NCBI RefSeq assembly: GCF_014656355.1 | Contig: NZ_BNCG01000003.1 | Location: 186,001-250,000, forward strand | Reading direction: 5' to 3' | DNA: 64,000 bases | Source of the DNA: Camelimonas fluminis | GTDB taxonomy: Bacteria > Pseudomonadota > Alphaproteobacteria > Rhizobiales > Beijerinckiaceae | Shown here: one piece after another, positions 49,965-59,336 of the stretch | How positions within the stretch are numbered: the stretch's first letter is position 1 | Layout: the number at the start of each line of letters is the position of its first letter | The notes under the pieces: generated by a model | Told to the model about the DNA's origin: nothing | Seen by the model: only the letters and a program-made list of their open reading frames with translations | Databases searched by the model: none | Program-made: the position numbers and the translations under genes

Positions 49965-50843
49965 TCATGATGTCGTCCGGCCTGTTGCCGCTCCCTGCCC
50001 CCGGGCTTCCCACGAGCTGGTCTGACGCATCCTGTGATCGCGATACAGGTCCATGATAGCCGCTGCAGTCTCTTCGATTGACCGCCGCGTGACGTCAATT
50101 ACCGGCCAGCGGTTCCTTGCGCAGATACGGCGGGTATCGGTGATCTCGGCGGCGACGGCGTCCTCATCCACATAGGATGAACTGTCGGACGCGTTCAGGC
50201 TGAGCAAACGGTTCTGACGAATCTGGACAATGCGCTCGGCGCTGGCCACCAATCCCACGACCAGCGGTCCGCGGAACTCGGTCATGCCATGGGGAACCGG
50301 AACGCCCGGCACATAGGGCACATTGGCGGTTTTGACGCCACGGTTGGCCAGATAGATGCTTGTCGGCGTTTTGGAGGTTCTGCTGACGCCGAACAGGATG
50401 ACATCGGCGTCAGCAAGACCACTGACCAGCTGACCGTCATCATGCATCATCGTATAGTTCATGGCGTCGATGCGTTTGAAATAGTCGGCGTTGAGGGTGT
50501 GCTGGGCGCCGGGACGCCCGCGTGAGGCCGCGCCAAGATAGGCTTCGAACATGTTCACAACCGGCGATAGCACCGAGAGACAGGGCGAACCGGTTTCCAG
50601 GCAAACCTTTTCCACCTCCAGCGCCAGATCCGGGTCTACCAGGGTGTACAGCACCATGCCTGGCGCTGCCTGAATCCCTTCAGTGACGCGTTCCAGCTGG
50701 GAGCGTGAGCGCACCAGTGGGTAAACATGCTCGATCGCCGATATGCCGTCGTACTGGGCTGAAACTGCCCGCGCCACCGCGATGAGAGTCTCCCCGGTTG
50801 AATCCGATATCAGGTGAAGATGGAAAAAGCTCCGGCTGCCCAA
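49965..50843 (-). CDS. ppsR: Pyruvate, phosphate dikinase regulatory protein-like kinase/pyrophosphorylase
   Basis: DUF299-family bifunctional Ser/Thr kinase and phosphorylase that regulates PPDK or PEP synthetase. The protein has the start [35 protein letters not shown] (P-loop-like catalytic site) and [12 protein letters not shown] place the start at TTG 50843 ([16 protein letters not shown] 8 nt upstream), giving 292 residues; an in-frame ATG at 50921 would extend 26 residues of non-conserved sequence. It forms one side of the oriC interval opposite hemE. Confidence 0.92.
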   Translation of the reverse strand: MGSRSFFHLHLISDSTGETLIAVARAVSAQYDGISAIEHVYPLVRSRSQLERVTEGIQAAPGMVLYTLVDPDLALEVEKVCLETGSPCLSVLSPVVNMFEAYLGAASRGRPGAQHTLNADYFKRIDAMNYTMMHDDGQLVSGLADADVILFGVSRTSKTPTSIYLANRGVKTANVPYVPGVPVPHGMTEFRGPLVVGLVASAERIVQIRQNRLLSLNASDSSSYVDEDAVAAEITDTRRICARNRWPVIDVTRRSIEETAAAIMDLYRDHRMRQTSSWEARGQGAATGRTTS

Positions 50844-51129
50844 TTGACTGCTCCCGATCCCGATGGCGGCGACATTGTGACCGCGCCGGCAGCGCCACGC
50901 CACAGCAATCTTCAACGCCAACGACTGGCCGGAGCCTGTGGCGCCGGGTCCCTGCCCCCTTCAGGCGGGGACAGATGTGGACGCCTGTGCATGAACGGCC
51001 ACTTTTGTCAGACATCCTGACGGTCGCGTGAATCCATGCACGTCCTTCTCAACACGAGCCGGCCTGTGAGTGGAATCCCCCCAGCGAACGCCGAAGGTGC
51101 ATAACTTTGCCCGGAAGCCGCCACAATTA

Positions 51130-51144
51130 TTAACGGACCGTTAA
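51130..51144. promoter_or_regulatory. CtrA-type binding palindrome
   Basis: TTAA-CGGACCG-TTAA exactly fits the CtrA consensus TTAA-N7-TTAA, inside the candidate oriC. A half-site TTAACCAT follows at 51166-51173. CtrA controls replication initiation at such sites in Caulobacter. Confidence 0.75.
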
Positions 51145-51250
51145 CGCGCTTGCGTTCACGAAGCATTAACCATTTGTCCGGTCGAGGCGGCTTTGGACCG
51201 AGGGCTGGGGATGGTATGTGGACGGGATTGGGTAGGGGAAATCCCCCGCC

Positions 51251-51296
51251 TAAAAAGAAAAAACAGATTCAAAGATTCATATCTCTCTTTTTAAAG
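51251..51296. other. AT-rich tract with two GATTC sites upstream of hemE
   Basis: A 46-bp run dominated by A and T, including GATTCAAAGATTC (51266-51278) with two GANTC methylation sites 3 bp apart. It is the best candidate DNA-unwinding element of the origin and also overlaps the hemE promoter/leader. Confidence 0.55.
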
Positions 51297-51303
51297 GACC
51301 GCT

Positions 51304-52356
51304 GTGCGCATGGGACAGGACGCATCGCTCTTCATGCAGGCATTGTCGGGAACAAAGACCCAGCGGCCGCCGCTCTGGCTCATGCGACAGGCAGGGCGCT
51401 ACCTGCCTGAGTATCGGGCGACCCGGGCCAGCGCGGGCAGCTTTCTCGACCTCTGCTACAATCCGGCGCTGGCCGCCGAGGTCACCATGCAGCCGATCCG
51501 TCGCTTTGGTTTCGATGCTGCAATCCTGTTCAGCGACATCCTCGTGATCCCCCATGCGCTCGGGCAGAATGTCTGGTTTGCGGAGGGGGAGGGTCCCCGC
51601 CTTGATCCCGTAACCAACAATAGCGGATTGCTGGCGCTGGGTGCTCCCGGGAATCTCGGCAAACTCGATCCGGTTATCGAGACGGTCGTACGTGTCAGGA
51701 AGCAGCTGCAGGAAGAAACCGGCGGAGCGACTGCGCTGATTGGCTTCTGTGGGGCGCCATGGACCGTCGCCAGCTATATGATTGCCGGCAAGGGCACGCC
51801 GGATCAGGCGCCTGTCAGATTGATCGCCTATCAGGACCCTGCCTTCTTGCAGGCGATGATCGACCTTCTCGTGGAAGCGTCGACCACCTACCTCGTCGCC
51901 CAGATTGATGCTGGCGCTCAGGCCGTGCAGATTTTTGAGAGTTTTGGCGGCGCCTTGCCTCCGGCGCTGTTCCAGCGTTGGTGCTACGAGCCGGTTACGC
52001 GAATAATCCGCAGCGTGAAGGCGCAGCGGCCACAGGCGAGAGTCATCGTGTTTGCTCGTGGTGTCGGCCACAATCTGATGGCGTTTGGGGGCGTGGCTGA
52101 AGTCGACGCGCTGGGTCTGGATTGGGGCGTGGACGTGAACTGGGCTGCGCGGGCTCTACAGCCGATGAAAACGGTGCAGGGCAATCTGGATCCCCTGGCG
52201 CTGATGGCAGGTGGAGAGGCGCTGGCAGAGGGCGTCAGGCGTATCCTTGGCGCGCTGTCCGATGGTCCACATATTTTCAATCTTGGCCACGGCATCCAAC
52301 CGACAACGCCGGTGGCGCATGTTGAGGAACTCGTTCGCCTGGTCAGGGGCGCCTGA
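51304..52356 (+). CDS. hemE: Uroporphyrinogen decarboxylase
   Basis: Removes four carboxyls from uroporphyrinogen III in haem synthesis. The 350-residue product has signature 1 LMRQAGRYLPEYRATR (about 25-40) and signature 2 IGFCGAPWTVASYMIAG, and the conserved GHNLMAFGGVAEVDALGLDW region. The start is GTG 51304, 5 nt after AAAGGA; an ATG at 51310 is an alternative. The gene directly borders oriC, so its promoter overlaps the origin. hemJ follows 13 bp later. Confidence 0.97.
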   Translation: MRMGQDASLFMQALSGTKTQRPPLWLMRQAGRYLPEYRATRASAGSFLDLCYNPALAAEVTMQPIRRFGFDAAILFSDILVIPHALGQNVWFAEGEGPRLDPVTNNSGLLALGAPGNLGKLDPVIETVVRVRKQLQEETGGATALIGFCGAPWTVASYMIAGKGTPDQAPVRLIAYQDPAFLQAMIDLLVEASTTYLVAQIDAGAQAVQIFESFGGALPPALFQRWCYEPVTRIIRSVKAQRPQARVIVFARGVGHNLMAFGGVAEVDALGLDWGVDVNWAARALQPMKTVQGNLDPLALMAGGEALAEGVRRILGALSDGPHIFNLGHGIQPTTPVAHVEELVRLVRGA

Positions 52357-52369
52357 TACGGAGCTTGCC

Positions 52370-52798
52370 GTGCTGTATCTCTGGATCAAGACGCTCCATA
52401 TAGCTGCGGTCATCTCGTGGATGGCCGGCATGCTGTATCTGCCGCGCCTGTTCGTCTACCACGCTGATGCACAGCGCAACGGGGAAGCTTCGACAACATT
52501 CCGGGTGATGGAACGCCGGCTGTTGAAGGGCATCATGAACCCGGCGGCTGCGGTGTCAGTCTTGGCTGGCGCATGGCTCGCCTGGGACGCCGGGCTGTGG
52601 CGTGACGGATGGTTTCACGCAAAAGTTGCATTAGTTATTCTACTGCTCGTTTTTCATATATTTCTGTCCCGTCAGGCGCGGGCATTTCAGGAGGACCGTA
52701 ACCGTCACTCCAGCCGGTTTTATCGCCTCATCAATGAAATTCCGGCGGTGCTGATGCTCGGCATTGTCGCCCTTGTCGTCATCAAACCATGGCTTTGA
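52370..52798 (+). CDS. hemJ: Protoporphyrinogen IX oxidase HemJ
   Basis: Membrane-bound protoporphyrinogen oxidase of the HemJ type. The 142-residue four-TM protein starts LYLWIKTLHIAAVISWMAG with the conserved His10, then LYLPRLFVYHADAQ, and ends with RLINEIPAVLMLGIVALVVI. The start is GTG 52370 with GGAG 6-7 nt upstream. Adjacent to hemE, which supports the haem assignment. The typical HemG/HemY forms are not seen. Confidence 0.92.
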   Translation: MLYLWIKTLHIAAVISWMAGMLYLPRLFVYHADAQRNGEASTTFRVMERRLLKGIMNPAAAVSVLAGAWLAWDAGLWRDGWFHAKVALVILLLVFHIFLSRQARAFQEDRNRHSSRFYRLINEIPAVLMLGIVALVVIKPWL

Positions 52799-53036
52799 GG
52801 CATCGGGATGGGCTTGTTATCGTTGAGGCATTGCGCTATGCATAGCCTCCCCTCCAATCCGTGTGGCGTGTGAGTGAGTACCGGTTTCACGGGAAATCCA
52901 GCGCATCCGGGCCATCCGAACTGTTGCGTCCTGGCTTGATGTTCGCCAGTCAGAGCGTATGCGCCATCTGGCGGTGGTCTATTCTTCCTTCCATTAAGAA
53001 CTCCATCCGGAGTTGTAATTCGTGAGAGATTCCCCC

Positions 53037-54302
53037 ATGCGGGAGATCAAGCTTCAGGATCTCAAATCCAAAACCCCTACTGAATTGCTTGCTTCCGCGG
53101 AGGAGCTTCAGGTCGAGAATGCATCGATCATGCGCAAGCAGGAGCTGATGTTTGCCATCCTGAAGCAACTGGCCGCGCAGGAAACCGATATCATCGGGGA
53201 AGGCGTCGTAGAGGTTCTTCAGGACGGATTTGGCTTCCTGCGCTCGCCGGATTCGAACTATCTTCCAGGACCCGACGACATTTACATCTCGCCATCGCAG
53301 ATCCGGCGTTTTGGTTTGCGGACTGGCGATACCGTCGAAGGCCCAATCCGCGGGCCGAAAGAGGGGGAGCGCTATTTTGCGCTTCTCAAGGTCAACACGA
53401 TCAATTTCGAGGATCCGGAGAAGATCCGGCACAAGGTCCATTTCGACAACCTGACGCCGCTGTACCCTTCTGAGCGTCTGCGTCTCGAAATTGAAGATCC
53501 AACCCGCAAGGACTATTCAGCGCGGATCATCGATATCGTCTCGCCCATAGGCAAAGGTCAGCGCGGTCTCATCGTGGCGCCGCCTCGTACCGGTAAAACG
53601 GTGCTGCTGCAGAATGTGGCGCAGGCTATCACCACGAACCATCCGGAATGCTATCTGATCGTACTGCTCATCGACGAGCGGCCTGAAGAGGTCACAGATA
53701 TGCAGCGTTCGGTGAATGGCGAGGTAATCTCCTCGACATTCGATGAACCTGCCGCCCGCCACGTTCAGGTCGCAGAAATGGTGATCGAGAAGGCCAAGCG
53801 GCTGGTTGAGCATGGCCGGGACGTTGTCATCCTGCTGGACTCAATCACCAGGCTCGGCCGCGCCTACAATACGGTTGTGCCGTCATCCGGAAAAGTGCTG
53901 ACCGGTGGCGTAGACGCCAACGCTCTGCAACGTCCGAAGCGGTTTTTCGGCGCCGCCCGTAATATCGAGGAAGGCGGGTCTTTGACGATCATCGCCACCG
54001 CGCTTATTGATACCGGCAGCCGGATGGATGAAGTGATCTTCGAAGAGTTTAAAGGAACTGGTAATTCGGAAATCATTCTTGACCGGAAGGTTTCTGACAA
54101 GCGCGTGTTCCCGGCGATCGATATTACCCGCTCAGGCACACGTAAGGAGGAGCTGCTTGTTCCCGCCGACGTCCTGAAGAAGATGTATGTGCTGCGCCGC
54201 ATTCTGAATCCGATGGGCACGGTGGACGCCATTGAGTTCCTGCTCGACAAGTTACGCCAGACAAAGTCAAACTCGGATTTCTTCGATTCGATGAATACCT
54301 GA
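53037..54302 (+). CDS. rho: Transcription termination factor Rho
   Basis: RNA helicase that terminates transcription. The 421-residue protein has an N-terminal helical part, an OB-fold RNA-binding domain (about 50-120, [20 protein letters not shown]), and the RecA-like ATPase with Walker A APPRTGKT (about 181-188), the Q-loop and R-loop region [23 protein letters not shown] 53037 gives [18 protein letters not shown], the family start; a GTG at 53022 with GGAG 9 nt before it would add 5 residues. A parS-like site and a terminator follow the stop. Confidence 0.97.
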   Translation: MREIKLQDLKSKTPTELLASAEELQVENASIMRKQELMFAILKQLAAQETDIIGEGVVEVLQDGFGFLRSPDSNYLPGPDDIYISPSQIRRFGLRTGDTVEGPIRGPKEGERYFALLKVNTINFEDPEKIRHKVHFDNLTPLYPSERLRLEIEDPTRKDYSARIIDIVSPIGKGQRGLIVAPPRTGKTVLLQNVAQAITTNHPECYLIVLLIDERPEEVTDMQRSVNGEVISSTFDEPAARHVQVAEMVIEKAKRLVEHGRDVVILLDSITRLGRAYNTVVPSSGKVLTGGVDANALQRPKRFFGAARNIEEGGSLTIIATALIDTGSRMDEVIFEEFKGTGNSEIILDRKVSDKRVFPAIDITRSGTRKEELLVPADVLKKMYVLRRILNPMGTVDAIEFLLDKLRQTKSNSDFFDSMNT

Positions 54303-54314
54303 AACGCGGGTCTA

Positions 54315-54330
54315 TGATTCACGTGAAACA
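54315..54330. other. parS-like 16-mer after rho
   Basis: TGATTCACGTGAAACA, one mismatch (position 3) to the parS consensus, between the rho stop and the rho terminator. Part of the four-site cluster near mnmE-mnmG-rsmG. Confidence 0.75.
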
Positions 54331-54356
54331 ACGCCAGGCCCCGGCCTGGCGTTTTT
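54331..54356 (+). terminator. Intrinsic terminator after rho
   Basis: ACGCCAGGCC (54331-54340) and GGCCTGGCGT (54343-54352), perfect 10-bp arms with CC loop, followed by T5. The terminator starts one base after the parS-like site. Confidence 0.9.
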
Positions 54357-54434
54357 GTATCCAGACGGGGAACTGTGCTGTGGATCGCCGCTTCGGCTGT
54401 AGGGCATGTGTTGGTGTCCTGCTGGAACTGCGAA

Positions 54435-54450
54435 TGATTCACGTGAAACA
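54435..54450. other. parS-like 16-mer upstream of mnmE
   Basis: TGATTCACGTGAAACA, identical to the site 120 bp earlier. It ends 21 bp before the mnmE ATG, within its likely promoter or leader. Confidence 0.75.
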
Positions 54451-54471
54451 GGGCGTTATGAAAGCGCTGCC

Positions 54472-55839
54472 ATGAAGTTCACATACGGCTCTGATGCTGA
54501 CACGATATATGCGCCAGCTACTCCGGTTGGGCGAAGCGCACTGGCCATTGTCAGAGTATCTGGTCCTCAGACACAGCAGGTTTTTTTGCAGCTGTGTGGG
54601 CGCATTCCCGAGTCGCGCAAAGCCACCCTCTCGACCCTGAGGGACCGGACGGGGGTTCCGATTGATCAGGCCCTTGTACTCTACTTCCCGGGCGCGAGCA
54701 GTCCGACCGGTGAGGAAGCGGGTGAGTTTCATCTACACGGCAATATGCTTCTGGTCGACGCGTTTGCGCTTGAGCTTGAGCATTTGGGTCTCCGGCTCGC
54801 GCAGCCCGGAGAGTTCACGCGGCGAGCTGTCCTGGCAGGAAAGCTTGATCTGACCCAGGCCGAGGCGCTGGCCGACCTGGTTGAAGCGGAAACGACAGCC
54901 CAACGACGCCAGGCAGTATCTCAGCTTTATGGGGCCTTGGGCGATCCCGTACTGAGGTGGCGCAATAGGCTGCTTGATGCGCTTTCCCTGATTGAGGCGG
55001 ACATCGATTTCTCTGACGAAGATGACGTCGGTGAGGGACTGTTTATGTCGGCACTGACAATCGCCTCCCAAGTGAGTGACGAAATTCAGACAGTGCTGAG
55101 AGATCGCGGAATTGGGGAGCGTGTGCGCGACGGCTTTCGGGTGGTCATCGCTGGTCCGCCGAATGCCGGAAAATCGACGCTCCTCAATTGCCTCGCTGGC
55201 CGGGATGTGGCGATTGTCACCGACATTCCTGGCACGACGCGAGATGTTCTCGAAGTTCGTCTTGATCTGGGTGGATTGCCGGTTCGGCTGTTTGATACCG
55301 CCGGTCTGCATGAATCAGGTGACGTTGTCGAGCAAATCGGCATGGCCCGAGCCAATGACCAGCTGGATGCTGCCGACGTGGTTCTTTGGTTGAAGCCCGC
55401 CGTAGGTCCGGATTCTGACCAGTCTCGAATTCCGCCGCCCCTGGTAGCCAAAGTTATTCACGTTCTGACCAAGGTCGATCGGCTTGGGGCCGGGGAGGCT
55501 ACAATACAGGGGACTGGTGCTGACGTTGCTGTTTCGGCGGTTAGCGGAGCTGGCGTTGATGCGCTGGTTTTGGCCATACAGCAGGCGTTGCCCGTTAGCA
55601 GTGTCAATGAAGGAATGGCCATTACACGGCGTCGACATCGGGAAGCGCTTACTGCCGCTGTGGCCGCTCTTTGCCGGTTGCCACAAGGCACGGAAGAAAA
55701 CCCAACGGATTGGACAGAGCTGGTTCTGTGGGCAGAGGATCTTCGCCAGGCCGTGTTCCATGTTGGTTGCATAACCGGTCACGCGCGCCCAGATGACGTG
55801 CTCGACCGGATTTTTACAGCTTTCTGCATTGGCAAGTGA
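54472..55839 (+). CDS. mnmE: tRNA modification GTPase MnmE
   Basis: With MnmG it adds carboxymethylaminomethyl to U34 of certain tRNAs. The 455-residue protein has an N-terminal folate-binding domain ([21 protein letters not shown]), a Ras-like G domain with GPPNAGKS (about 228-235), DIPGTTRD and DTAGLHES, and the C-terminal CIGK with catalytic Cys452. ATG 54472 gives [18 protein letters not shown]. Upstream frame is not conserved and contains the parS site. Confidence 0.97.
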   Translation: MKFTYGSDADTIYAPATPVGRSALAIVRVSGPQTQQVFLQLCGRIPESRKATLSTLRDRTGVPIDQALVLYFPGASSPTGEEAGEFHLHGNMLLVDAFALELEHLGLRLAQPGEFTRRAVLAGKLDLTQAEALADLVEAETTAQRRQAVSQLYGALGDPVLRWRNRLLDALSLIEADIDFSDEDDVGEGLFMSALTIASQVSDEIQTVLRDRGIGERVRDGFRVVIAGPPNAGKSTLLNCLAGRDVAIVTDIPGTTRDVLEVRLDLGGLPVRLFDTAGLHESGDVVEQIGMARANDQLDAADVVLWLKPAVGPDSDQSRIPPPLVAKVIHVLTKVDRLGAGEATIQGTGADVAVSAVSGAGVDALVLAIQQALPVSSVNEGMAITRRRHREALTAAVAALCRLPQGTEENPTDWTELVLWAEDLRQAVFHVGCITGHARPDDVLDRIFTAFCIGK

Positions 55840-55876
55840 TAGAACTTCATCAGTGTTTGAGTCTGTTGGTTTTACG

Positions 55877-55892
55877 TGTTTCACGTGAAACA
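55877..55892. other. Perfect parS site between mnmE and mnmG
   Basis: TGTTTCACGTGAAACA is an exact match to the parS consensus. Its last base is the first of the AGGAG (55892-55896) that serves as mnmG ribosome-binding site. Confidence 0.9.
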
Positions 55893-55901
55893 GGAGTTAT
55901 C

Positions 55902-57773
55902 GTGAGTTCGATTTCCTACGATGTCCTGGTAATTGGCGGCGGACATGCTGGCGCCGAGGCAGCGGCGGCTTCCGCGCGTGTTGGCGCCAGGACTGCAATT
56001 ATTACGTTAGCGGACGACAATATCGGCGTTATGTCCTGCAATCCGGCTATAGGCGGATTAGGGAAAGGGCACCTTGTCCGTGAAATTGATGCACTGGATG
56101 GCCTGATGGGGTTGGCTGCTGACCTCGGTGGTATCCAGTTTCGGGTTTTGAACAGGCGTAAGGGTCCTGCTGTTCGCGGACCTCGCGCTCAGGCGGACCG
56201 GAAGTTGTACGCTCGGGCTGTACGGTCGCTGCTTGGCACCTATGGGTCAAATCTTGATATCCTGGTTGGAGAGGCAAGCCAGCTTGTGCTTCGGGATGGG
56301 CGCATTGCTGGCGTGCAACTGGCTGATGGACGATTTCTTCGTTGCGAGGCCTGTATCCTGACAACTGGCACATTCCTGAACGGACGCATCCATATTGGCG
56401 GGGAAAAGCATGCGGCTGGTCGGATAGGCGAGCAGCCATCTGTCGCACTGTCTGGAAGCCTGCGTGCTCTGGGATTGTCGTTAGGGCGTCTGAAAACTGG
56501 CACGCCAGCCCGGATAGATACGAACTCGATTGCCTGGCATAAGCTCGATATGCAGGAAGGCGATACGCCCCCAGAGCCGTTCTCAGAATTGACGGATTCC
56601 ATTTGTAATCCCCAGGTCGCCTGTGGGGTTACCCGTACAAATGCAAGAACCCATGAGCTTATTCGGGATAACTTGCATCGCGCGCCGATGTACTCCGGTG
56701 ATATCGTCGGCCGGGGTCCGAGATACTGCCCCTCAATTGAGGACAAGGTCGTTCGGTTTGGCGATCGCGAAAGTCATCAGGTTTTTCTTGAACCGGAAGG
56801 GCTGGATAGTCCTCTGGTTTATCCAAACGGTATATCCACATCGCTTCCTGGAGATGTGCAGGAGGCCTTTATCCGGACGATGGAGGGGCTTGAGCAGGCG
56901 CGGATTGTCCGACCCGGCTATGCCGTGGAGTATGACTTTGTCGATCCACGATCCCTGGATTCCAGCTTGGCGGTTCGATCGGTTCCGGGTCTCTATCTTG
57001 CAGGACAGATCAACGGGACGACCGGCTATGAGGAGGCGGCGGCGCAGGGGCTTGTTGCTGGCATCAACGCTGCCCGGTTTGGCGGCGGGCTGGATCCGAT
57101 CCAGTTTGACCGCAGTCGCTCATATATTGGCGTGTTGATCGATGACCTTGTGACGAACGGGGTCACGGAGCCGTATCGCATGTTTACTTCGCGGGCAGAG
57201 TACCGCCTGAGTTTGCGCGCGGATAATGCGGACGAGCGGCTTACCTCGTTTGGCCTCTCCATTGGTTGTGTCGGAACTGTTAGGGCGGGGCGCTTTACCG
57301 AGAAGCAGAAGCTTTTGGATGAGCTCAGACAAATTCTGAGCACGGCGACCCTGACTCCAAACGAAGCCGAACAGATTGGCATTCGGGTCAACCGCGACGG
57401 AATTCGTCGAAGTGCAATGGAGTTGTTGTCCCGGCCTGATTGTTCGTTTGAACAAATTGCAGCGGTCGATCCACGTCTTTCTTCAGCGTCAGAGGCATCG
57501 CGTGAGCGGCTGAAAACCGATGCTACCTACGCTGTTTACCTCGATCGGCAGCAGGCCGATATTTCCGCCTTCAGACGCTCGGAAGCGGTTATCATTCCCC
57601 GTGAGATGAGCTTTTCCATTCCCGGCCTTTCAGCGGAAATTCAGGCCAAGCTTGATGCTGTGAAACCGGAGACAGTCGGTCAGGCTGCGAGAATCGAAGG
57701 CATAACCCCAGCGGCGCTAACGTTGCTATCGGCCATGGTGAGAAAGTTTACATCCCAGAGGTCAATCGCATGA
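55902..57773 (+). CDS. mnmG: tRNA uridine-5-carboxymethylaminomethyl modification enzyme MnmG
   Basis: FAD-dependent partner of MnmE. The 623-residue protein has the dinucleotide-binding loop [10 protein letters not shown] (12-21), [20 protein letters not shown], and [20 protein letters not shown] in the C-terminal half. GTG 55902 gives [17 protein letters not shown] with AGGAG 5 nt upstream. The Shine-Dalgarno abuts a perfect parS, so ParB binding could affect its expression. It overlaps rsmG by 4 bp. Confidence 0.97.
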   Translation: MSSISYDVLVIGGGHAGAEAAAASARVGARTAIITLADDNIGVMSCNPAIGGLGKGHLVREIDALDGLMGLAADLGGIQFRVLNRRKGPAVRGPRAQADRKLYARAVRSLLGTYGSNLDILVGEASQLVLRDGRIAGVQLADGRFLRCEACILTTGTFLNGRIHIGGEKHAAGRIGEQPSVALSGSLRALGLSLGRLKTGTPARIDTNSIAWHKLDMQEGDTPPEPFSELTDSICNPQVACGVTRTNARTHELIRDNLHRAPMYSGDIVGRGPRYCPSIEDKVVRFGDRESHQVFLEPEGLDSPLVYPNGISTSLPGDVQEAFIRTMEGLEQARIVRPGYAVEYDFVDPRSLDSSLAVRSVPGLYLAGQINGTTGYEEAAAQGLVAGINAARFGGGLDPIQFDRSRSYIGVLIDDLVTNGVTEPYRMFTSRAEYRLSLRADNADERLTSFGLSIGCVGTVRAGRFTEKQKLLDELRQILSTATLTPNEAEQIGIRVNRDGIRRSAMELLSRPDCSFEQIAAVDPRLSSASEASRERLKTDATYAVYLDRQQADISAFRRSEAVIIPREMSFSIPGLSAEIQAKLDAVKPETVGQAARIEGITPAALTLLSAMVRKFTSQRSIA

Positions 57774-58423
57774 GCTCAGTTCATCCAGCTGGGCGACCGG
57801 ATCTTGAGGTTCTAGGCGCCCTTGGAATTGTTTCACGTGAAACGATAGCCAGGTTCGGCATATATGTTGATGAGCTGTTTCGATGGCAGAAGGCCAAGAA
57901 CCTGGTCAGCAACTCGACGCTTCAGGATGTCTGGCGGCGCCACGTGATCGATTCAGCGCAACTGTTTACGCTTGCTCCCGACGCCCGTCGCTGGCTCGAT
58001 CTGGGCTCTGGAGGCGGAGCGCCAGGCGTGATGCTGGGCATTTTGCTCGCCGAAGCAGGGGGGCATATTCATCTTGTGGAAGCCAACGCCCGAAAGTGCG
58101 CCTTTCTGCGTCATGTCATCAGGATGACCGGGGCCTCAGCTACGGTTCATCAAAAGCGGGTTGAAGCCTGCATTGGCGACTTCGTTGGCGTCACCGATGT
58201 GGTGACCGCCCGCGCGTTGGCGCCGCTTTCACAGCTCATCGACTGGTCCAAAGACGTGTTGAGAAGTGGCGCTATCGCGCTGTTTCCAAAGGGACAAGAT
58301 GTTGTGTCGGAGTTGACCCAAGCATCCATATCCTGGAGTATGGAGCACGAATTGATCACGAGTCGGACAGACAGTGCGGCGCGGGTTGTGCGGATCAGGT
58401 CAATCAGGGAAACGACGCCATGA
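57770..58423 (+). CDS. rsmG: 16S rRNA (guanine527-N7)-methyltransferase RsmG
   Basis: Methylates G527 of 16S rRNA; loss gives low-level streptomycin resistance in other bacteria. The 217-residue protein has [20 protein letters not shown] and the SAM-binding loop [18 protein letters not shown], plus [14 protein letters not shown] and FPKGQD. ATG 57770 overlaps mnmG as ATGA. A near-perfect parS lies inside the gene at 57829, coding VSRET. It overlaps parA by 4 bp, so mnmG-rsmG-parA are translationally coupled. Confidence 0.96.
   Translation: MSSVHPAGRPDLEVLGALGIVSRETIARFGIYVDELFRWQKAKNLVSNSTLQDVWRRHVIDSAQLFTLAPDARRWLDLGSGGGAPGVMLGILLAEAGGHIHLVEANARKCAFLRHVIRMTGASATVHQKRVEACIGDFVGVTDVVTARALAPLSQLIDWSKDVLRSGAIALFPKGQDVVSELTQASISWSMEHELITSRTDSAARVVRIRSIRETTP
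57829..57844. other. parS site inside rsmG
   Basis: TGTTTCACGTGAAACG, one mismatch at the last position, within codons 20-25 of rsmG. It is about 600 bp upstream of parA. Confidence 0.85.
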
Positions 58424-59289
58424 CGACGGTTGTCTCGGATAAACCGGCTTCCAATCAGTCTGATGAGGTTGCCGCTGGATCCATCGTCCGATCATTGCCG
58501 CGCGTCTTGGCTCTGGCAAACCAGAAGGGTGGGGTTGGCAAGACAACGACTGCGATCAATCTTGGCACAGCGCTGGCTGCTATCGGTGAGCGCGTTCTGA
58601 TCGTTGATCTGGATCCCCAAGGTAATGCTTCTACAGGCCTAGGAATTGATGTTCCAGCCCGTCGGCTGTCGACATATGACGTGCTTATGGATGGCGTTTC
58701 CCTTGCTGAGTGTGCGCAGGAAACCGTCGTTCCAGGGCTTTGGGTGGCTCCCTCCACGTTGGACCTGCTTGGCGTCGAGCTTGGCATCGCTGCAGAACGG
58801 GACCGCGCCCAGCGTTTGAAGAATGCCATTGCTGCGATGGTGGCCGCTGATGGAGTTGAGGCGTTTACCTACGTTCTGGTTGATTGCCCCCCATCGTTCA
58901 ATCTGCTGACGATCAATGCTCTGACTGCGTCAGATGCGGTTGTGGTTCCCCTCCAGTGTGAGTTTTTTGCATTGGAGGGCTTGAGCCAGTTGCTCAAAAC
59001 TGTCGAGCAGGTGAAGGCGGCGCTCAATCCGCGCCTTGGTATTCATGGCGTTGTTCTGACCATGTTCGATCCCCGGAACAATCTGTCTAACCAGGTGGTT
59101 GACGATGTTCGACGCTATATGGGGCATAAGGTCTATGACACTGTGATCCCGCGCAACGTGCGGGTGTCAGAGGCGCCGTCGCACGGCAAGCCGGCGTTGC
59201 TGTATGATTTCAAGTGCGCGGGCTCCCAGGCGTATCTCAAGCTGGCCTCCGAGGTCATTGCGCGCGAACGCATGATCCGGGCCGCCTGA
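58420..59289 (+). CDS. parA: Chromosome partitioning ATPase ParA
   Basis: Dimeric ATPase that drives ParB-parS origin segregation. The 289-residue protein has the deviant Walker A KGGVGKTT (36-43), LDPQGNASTGLGID, VLVDCPPSF and the ParA-type VPLQCEFFALEGLSQL. An N-terminal extension of about 25 residues precedes the ATPase domain. ATG 58420 overlaps rsmG by 4 bp; parB starts 47 bp after its end. Chromosomal type, judged by the parS consensus and gene neighbourhood. Confidence 0.97.
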   Translation: MTTVVSDKPASNQSDEVAAGSIVRSLPRVLALANQKGGVGKTTTAINLGTALAAIGERVLIVDLDPQGNASTGLGIDVPARRLSTYDVLMDGVSLAECAQETVVPGLWVAPSTLDLLGVELGIAAERDRAQRLKNAIAAMVAADGVEAFTYVLVDCPPSFNLLTINALTASDAVVVPLQCEFFALEGLSQLLKTVEQVKAALNPRLGIHGVVLTMFDPRNNLSNQVVDDVRRYMGHKVYDTVIPRNVRVSEAPSHGKPALLYDFKCAGSQAYLKLASEVIARERMIRAA

Positions 59290-59336
59290 GCGCCCGTCTT
59301 TCAGTTGGTGGTTTGACATATTACAGGACGGCGGAA

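Larger units (their letters stand above)
50844..51303. other. Candidate chromosomal replication origin (oriC) between ppsR and hemE
   Basis: The ppsR(RP001)/hemE gap is the origin of Caulobacter and the predicted origin of many Alphaproteobacteria. Here it holds a 9-bp hairpin (50948-50972), several degenerate DnaA-box-like sequences (TGTGGACGC 50976-50984, TGTGCATGA 50986-50994, TGTGGACGG 51217-51225; none is a perfect TTATCCACA), a perfect CtrA-type palindrome (51130-51144), four GANTC sites and an AT-rich tract (about 51251-51296). Genes on both sides point outward. Position plus motif cluster make oriC likely; no unwinding assay is implied. Confidence 0.72.

Noticed and set aside
52883-52898. 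GGTTTCACGGGAAATC upstream of rho
   Set aside because: Four mismatches to parS and the central CACGTG is broken.
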